64,000 nucleotides of DNA from Terrisporobacter petrolearius (GTDB taxonomy: Bacteria > Bacillota > Clostridia > Peptostreptococcales > Peptostreptococcaceae): NCBI RefSeq assembly GCF_032598785.1, contig NZ_CP102984.1. One strand, 5' to 3'. The notes beneath the pieces are model-generated. The model did not search any database. It saw nothing but the letters and a program-made list of their open reading frames with translations, and had not been told where the DNA came from. Every line of letters starts with the position of its first letter. Positions within the stretch are counted from its first letter, which is position 1. Positions 60,592 through 64,000 of the stretch are shown piece by piece. The position numbers and the translations under genes are program-made.

Positions 60592-60906
60592 CTAAGCGTT
60601 TATTTTTTCAACAACTATCTTAGTGTATGGTTGACGATGACCTTGTTTTCTTCTGTAGTCTTTTTTAGCTTTATACTTGTAAACTACTATTTTCTTAGCT
60701 TTTCCTTGCTCTACTACTTTAGCAGTAACAGAAGCACCTTCTACAACTGGAGCTCCAACTTTAAGTTCTCCTTCTGCATTAGTACAAGCTAATACTTCGT
60801 TTAAAGTTATTTCTTCACCAGCTTGCGCTTCTAACTTTTCAACGAATAATACATCACCTTCAGCAACTTTGTATTGCTTTCCACCTGTTTTAACTATAGC
60901 GTACAT
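60592..60906 (-). CDS. rplU: 50S ribosomal protein L21
   Basis: 104 residues beginning MYAIVKTGGKQYKVAEGDVL and including KAKKDYRRKQGHRQPYTKI, characteristic of bL21. ATG with GAGGAGGTG. First gene of rplU-prp-rpmA-obg-yhbY, behind an apparent autoregulatory leader and a strong promoter. Confidence 0.97.
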   Translation of the reverse strand: MYAIVKTGGKQYKVAEGDVLFVEKLEAQAGEEITLNEVLACTNAEGELKVGAPVVEGASVTAKVVEQGKAKKIVVYKYKAKKDYRRKQGHRQPYTKIVVEKINA

Positions 60907-60911
60907 TAATA

Positions 60912-60992
60912 TACACCTCCTCGGTCTAAGAACTCGCCATCAAGGTATTTCCAAAGGAAAGTTTGAACCTTTTCTGTGCGGCATTACAGTTA
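60912..60992 (-). promoter_or_regulatory. Ribosomal protein L21 leader (probable autoregulatory RNA)
   Basis: On the minus strand this roughly 80-nt segment contains CCGCACAGAAAAGGTT, TTTCC..GGAAA and GATGGCGAGTTCTTAGACCG just before the ribosome-binding site. This fits my recollection of the L21 leader motif found upstream of rplU in Firmicutes. It is much richer in G and C than typical gaps here. Confidence 0.7.
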
Positions 60993-60995
60993 TAA

Positions 60996-61024
60996 ATAAT
61001 ACTACTTATTGAACAAAATGTCAA
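60996..61024 (-). promoter_or_regulatory. Sigma-A promoter of the rplU operon
   Basis: On the minus strand TTGACA (61019-61024), 17 nt, TATTAT (60996-61001). It starts immediately after the rng stop codon. Confidence 0.85.
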
Positions 61025-62428
61025 CTAGCTTACAAAAATAATTTTATATTTTTCATAGGATATATCTTTATTTTCTTCTAACAAAATGTTCATTTCATAT
61101 TTTTTACTTATTTTATTAATTAGGCCCATGTAATTAACTTTAATTTTACTAAGTGCTGTGGAGTTAAGTTCAACAATAATATGATTATAGCATGTGTGAT
61201 GTTTTATTCTATTTATTTCTTTTTCCAAATCATCCATAATACAGTTTATTGATTTTGTTGATGAATCTCCATTACATGTACTACATTCTTCTAAATAATA
61301 TTCATTTATTGATTTTTTTTCTCTTCTTCTCGCAACTTCTACTAGTCCTAGTCTTGTAAGTCCTAATACTTCAGATTTTCTTTTATCTTTTTGCATCTCA
61401 TGATTTAAGATTTTTAGTAAATTTTCCTTATTTTTCTTTTTAATCATATCTATAAAATCAACTATGATTATTCCGCCTATATCTCTAAGTTTTAACTGCC
61501 TTGCAATTTCTATACATGCTTCTTCATTAGTCTTATATACTGTATCTTCTCTGCTTGAATTTCCAGTGAATTTTCCTGTATTAACATCTATAACAGTTAA
61601 AGCTTCTGTTTTTTCTATAATTAGATAACCACCGCTTTTTAGCCATACTTTTTTATTCAGAGCTTTGTCTACTTGACTTTGAACTTTATATAAATCAAAA
61701 ATATCTACATTATCAATTATCTTTAGTTTGTTTATATAATCTTTATTAATACTTTTTAAAATACTTTTTATCTCTTCATATTTATTATTATCATTTACAA
61801 CTATTTCGCTAGTGTGGTCATTTACATTGTCTTTTATGTATTTTGTAGATGCATCTAGATCTTTATATAAAAGCTTAGGCCCTATGCCTAACTTAAATTC
61901 TTTGCAAATTAAATCATACTTTTCCTTTAAGTCAGAAAAATCTTTTTCTAATTCTTCTTCGCTGCATCCATTAGCTTCTGTCCTAATTATAATTCCACAG
62001 TCTTTTCCAACAAGTTTTTTTATAATTTTTTTAAGTCTAAATCTTTCTTGTTCATCTTGCAATCTATTAGATATGGTTATCCTATCATTGCTTGGTATAT
62101 AAACTAAGTAACGACCTGATAAACTAACTTCTAAGTTTAATTTAGGACCTTTTGTACCTACTGCGTCTTTATTAATTTGAACCATAATATCCATTCCAGA
62201 TTTTATGTCTGAATCCTTCTTAAGAGGAAGATAAGCTAGCTTTTCCATGCCTATATCTACAAAGCAGGCCTCTAGGCCTGCTTTTACATTTTTGACTATT
62301 CCTCTATATATGTTAGATACTAATTTATTATTTTCATTTTCATCAATTAATAATTCTACAAGTTTATCATCTTCAACTATGGCAGTTTTCTCTGATGATA
62401 CTAAAGTTTCAATTATTATTTTTTTCAT
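61025..62428 (-). CDS. rng: Ribonuclease G/E family protein
   Basis: 467 residues from the ATG at 62426-62428 (MKKIIIETLVSSEKTAIVED), with GTGAGGA upstream; the GTG four codons earlier is part of that site. It has an S1-like region (about 35-125), then the RNase E/G catalytic domain with VIDVNTGKFTGNSS and GGIIIVDFIDM (metal-binding Asp residues), and a Zn-link-like C-x2-C (ECSTCNGDS). It processes rRNA and mRNA. It starts 11 nt after the DUF2344 gene stop and precedes rplU, a common order. Confidence 0.93.
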   Translation of the reverse strand: MKKIIIETLVSSEKTAIVEDDKLVELLIDENENNKLVSNIYRGIVKNVKAGLEACFVDIGMEKLAYLPLKKDSDIKSGMDIMVQINKDAVGTKGPKLNLEVSLSGRYLVYIPSNDRITISNRLQDEQERFRLKKIIKKLVGKDCGIIIRTEANGCSEEELEKDFSDLKEKYDLICKEFKLGIGPKLLYKDLDASTKYIKDNVNDHTSEIVVNDNNKYEEIKSILKSINKDYINKLKIIDNVDIFDLYKVQSQVDKALNKKVWLKSGGYLIIEKTEALTVIDVNTGKFTGNSSREDTVYKTNEEACIEIARQLKLRDIGGIIIVDFIDMIKKKNKENLLKILNHEMQKDKRKSEVLGLTRLGLVEVARRREKKSINEYYLEECSTCNGDSSTKSINCIMDDLEKEINRIKHHTCYNHIIVELNSTALSKIKVNYMGLINKISKKYEMNILLEENKDISYEKYKIIFVS

Positions 62429-62439
62429 TATTATCCTCA

Positions 62440-63147
62440 CTATAATGGAGTTACTAATTCTCCATCTACTATCTTATAAAGGTCTCTTCTTATTATTTCA
62501 ACTTCTTTTGGATCCATCTGTATCCCTAATATTTCAAGTAAGATTGGTACAAATATATTAGTATTTAAGTTAGCTTTAGATCCTGTAGCTATAATAGCTT
62601 CAAAAGTAGCTCTACTATCATCTAACGCAACTAAGTCAAAAGTTTTAATCATTGGTCTTATATCAACTTCCACTATTTTACCTTTTTTATTTTTCTTACT
62701 TATCATTATTGATTTACTTGTTATAAACTCAAGTACTCTAGTTTTTACAAGCTCTTTGCTTAAAGGAGTTTCTAAATCTATATTAAATAAATATTCTCCA
62801 TAAACTATTTCTTGTGCAAGAGCTGGAGTTTGTGGAGTTATTTCTTCTGCTTTTATAAACTCCACACCTATTGGTAATTCTTCATTTATTCTTTGTAAAA
62901 AGTCTTCAACCGATATATCATCTTCTATTTCTATATCTACATACTCTCCTTGACTTTCTGTTCCTAGTGCTAAAGCATTAGCATAACTCATCTTTGGGTG
63001 AGGGTTAAATCCTTGAGAATAAGATAAGTTTATTTCTGCTCTTCTAAATGCCCTTTGTAAAAGTCTTTGTAAGTCAAGATGAGATATAAATATCATATCA
63101 TTTTCTTTTTTGTATTTAGCTCTAATTAACTTACTCATAATTAACAT
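62440..63147 (-). CDS. TIGR03936 family radical-SAM-associated protein (DUF2344)
   Basis: About 235 residues. DUF2344 motifs: RAKYKKENDMIFISHLDLQRLLQRAFRRA (split at ISHLDLQRLLQRAFRRA) and SYSQGFNPHPKMSYANALALG. Function unknown. It is almost always next to or fused with the radical-SAM protein upstream. Start chosen as the ATG at 63145-63147, 5 nt after AGGAAGG and overlapping the upstream stop; an ATG at 63138 is also possible. Confidence 0.85.
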   Translation of the reverse strand: MLIMSKLIRAKYKKENDMIFISHLDLQRLLQRAFRRAEINLSYSQGFNPHPKMSYANALALGTESQGEYVDIEIEDDISVEDFLQRINEELPIGVEFIKAEEITPQTPALAQEIVYGEYLFNIDLETPLSKELVKTRVLEFITSKSIMISKKNKKGKIVEVDIRPMIKTFDLVALDDSRATFEAIIATGSKANLNTNIFVPILLEILGIQMDPKEVEIIRRDLYKIVDGELVTPL

Positions 63148-64000
63148 AGCCCCCTTCCTAAGTCCGTTATATTTATTCCACAACCATTACATTTATGTCT
63201 ACAGTCTGGTGTTACTGCATCTTCTTTTGATTTGTCATTTTCTCTCATCAAGAATTTTTTGGATACACCTACATCTATGTGGTCCCATGCAAATACTTCA
63301 TCGTAACTTCTTTCTCTATGAGCATACCAGCTTACGTCCAGTCCGTTTTTTTCCATAGCCTCAGTCCATATATCTAAGTTAAAGTATTCTGACCATCCAT
63401 CAAATTTAGCTCCAGCTTTAAATGAATCGTAAATGACTTTACCTATTCTTCTATCTCCTCTAGATACAACAGCTTCCATTAAGCTAGTTTTTGAATCATG
63501 ATAGTTATATCTTATATCTCTATTTTTTAGAGCTTTAACTAAGTATTGTTGTTTTTCTCTAACTACATCTCCTGTATCTTGTGGATGCCATTGGAATGGA
63601 GTAAATGGTTTTGGTACAAATGTTGATGTACTTACTGTTACTCCAAACTTTCTAGATAATTTTCCGCCGTGTACTTCTCTATAAGTATCTATTACATTGT
63701 ATGCTAAATCTTTTATTCCATCTAAATCTTCGTATCTTTCTGTTGGAAGACCAATCATGAAGTAAAGTTTTACACTATGCCATCCCATTTCAAAAGCTTT
63801 TGTAGTAGCATTTTTTAAATCCTCTTCACTTACACCTTTATTTATAACATCTCTCATTCTTTGAGTTCCTGCTTCTGGTGCAAATGTAAGTCCTGATTTT
63901 CTAACTTGTTGTATTTTTTCCGCAATTTCCATTGTAAAGTTATCTAGTCTAAGTGATGGTAATGATATACCTATGTTTTTGCTTGCGTATTCATCTATTA
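63141..64000 (-). CDS. TIGR03960 family B12-binding/radical SAM protein, C-terminal part (runs off window)
   Basis: The open frame continues to the window edge, so about 286 C-terminal residues are present. They include the back half of the radical-SAM barrel (LPSLRLDNFTMEIAEKIQQ, then GLTFAPEAGTQRMRDVINKG) and a cysteine-rich end (CRHKCNGCGINITDLG). The family has an N-terminal cobalamin-binding-like domain and the CxxxCxxC cluster, both outside the window. Substrate unknown. Partner of the DUF2344 gene. Confidence 0.88.
   Translation of the reverse strand, partial: IDEYASKNIGISLPSLRLDNFTMEIAEKIQQVRKSGLTFAPEAGTQRMRDVINKGVSEEDLKNATTKAFEMGWHSVKLYFMIGLPTERYEDLDGIKDLAYNVIDTYREVHGGKLSRKFGVTVSTSTFVPKPFTPFQWHPQDTGDVVREKQQYLVKALKNRDIRYNYHDSKTSLMEAVVSRGDRRIGKVIYDSFKAGAKFDGWSEYFNLDIWTEAMEKNGLDVSWYAHRERSYDEVFAWDHIDVGVSKKFLMRENDKSKEDAVTPDCRHKCNGCGINITDLGRGLC

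Noticed and set aside
1..64000. CRISPR array, tRNA or rRNA genes, insertion sequences
   Set aside because: Reading both strands I saw no regularly spaced direct repeats, no tRNA-like CCA or T-loop clusters, no rRNA sequence and no transposase or integrase ORF.

Overview
This is a low-GC (roughly 30 percent) chromosomal segment of a spore-forming, anaerobic Firmicute. Gene content and protein sequences point to the Peptostreptococcaceae (the Clostridioides / Paraclostridium / Romboutsia group); that placement is inferred from recognition, not from a database search. Sporulation genes (yqfC, yqfD, spoIIP, gpr), the HrcA/CIRCE heat-shock system, a leucine T-box, the Firmicutes L27-processing protease and many TTG/GTG starts with strong Shine-Dalgarno sequences all fit. 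I found no tRNA, rRNA, insertion sequence, prophage or CRISPR array. Most of the window is conserved housekeeping DNA, and almost all of it reads on the minus strand.

Layout in window order. 1-5.7 kb: era (partial), a diacylglycerol kinase-PAP2 fusion, ybeY, phoH-like, yqfD, yqfC, tspO, yqeY and rpsU. 5.7-14.2 kb: the heat-shock operon hrcA-grpE-dnaK-dnaJ behind a CIRCE operator, continuing into prmA, rsmE, mtaB and hinT. 14.2-15.4 kb: hemW. 15.5-20.6 kb: an accessory-looking pgsB-pgsC-pgsA-ggt operon for poly-gamma-glutamate, with a leader of about 370 nt. 20.9-26.8 kb: lepA, a small membrane protein, spoIIP, gpr, rpsT (plus strand) and holA. 26.8-31.5 kb: a ComEC channel protein without its nuclease-like domain, a GNAT/DUF2156 pair, and a separate metallo-beta-lactamase lipoprotein.

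31.6-37.7 kb: tcdA, then a complete arginine-to-spermidine operon (speA, speD, speE, speB) with metK as its last gene, so the S-adenosylmethionine supply enzyme is co-transcribed with its consumer. 38-48 kb: a 3D-domain cell-wall protein, a broken rhodanese gene, ung, a NusG-domain-II protein divergent from apbE, comEA divergent from a D,D-carboxypeptidase, argH, a HAD phosphatase, a cation/proton antiporter and ridA. 48-52.7 kb: leuS with its T-box, rsfS, yqeK and nadD. 52.9-57.8 kb: a block of unrelated genes (recX, a 25-aa peptide, rnz, an S41 peptidase, an Xre/DUF2975 pair, potD) lying between nadD and yhbY. 58.2-64 kb: yhbY, obg, rpmA, prp, rplU with a leader, rng and two radical-SAM-associated genes running off the window end.

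I found no clearly undescribed system. The best leads are the pgs operon with its leader, metK inside the spermidine operon, the split DNA-uptake protein, the kinase-phosphatase fusion with altered PAP2 motifs, and a hairpin covering the ribosome-binding site of the decayed rhodanese gene.
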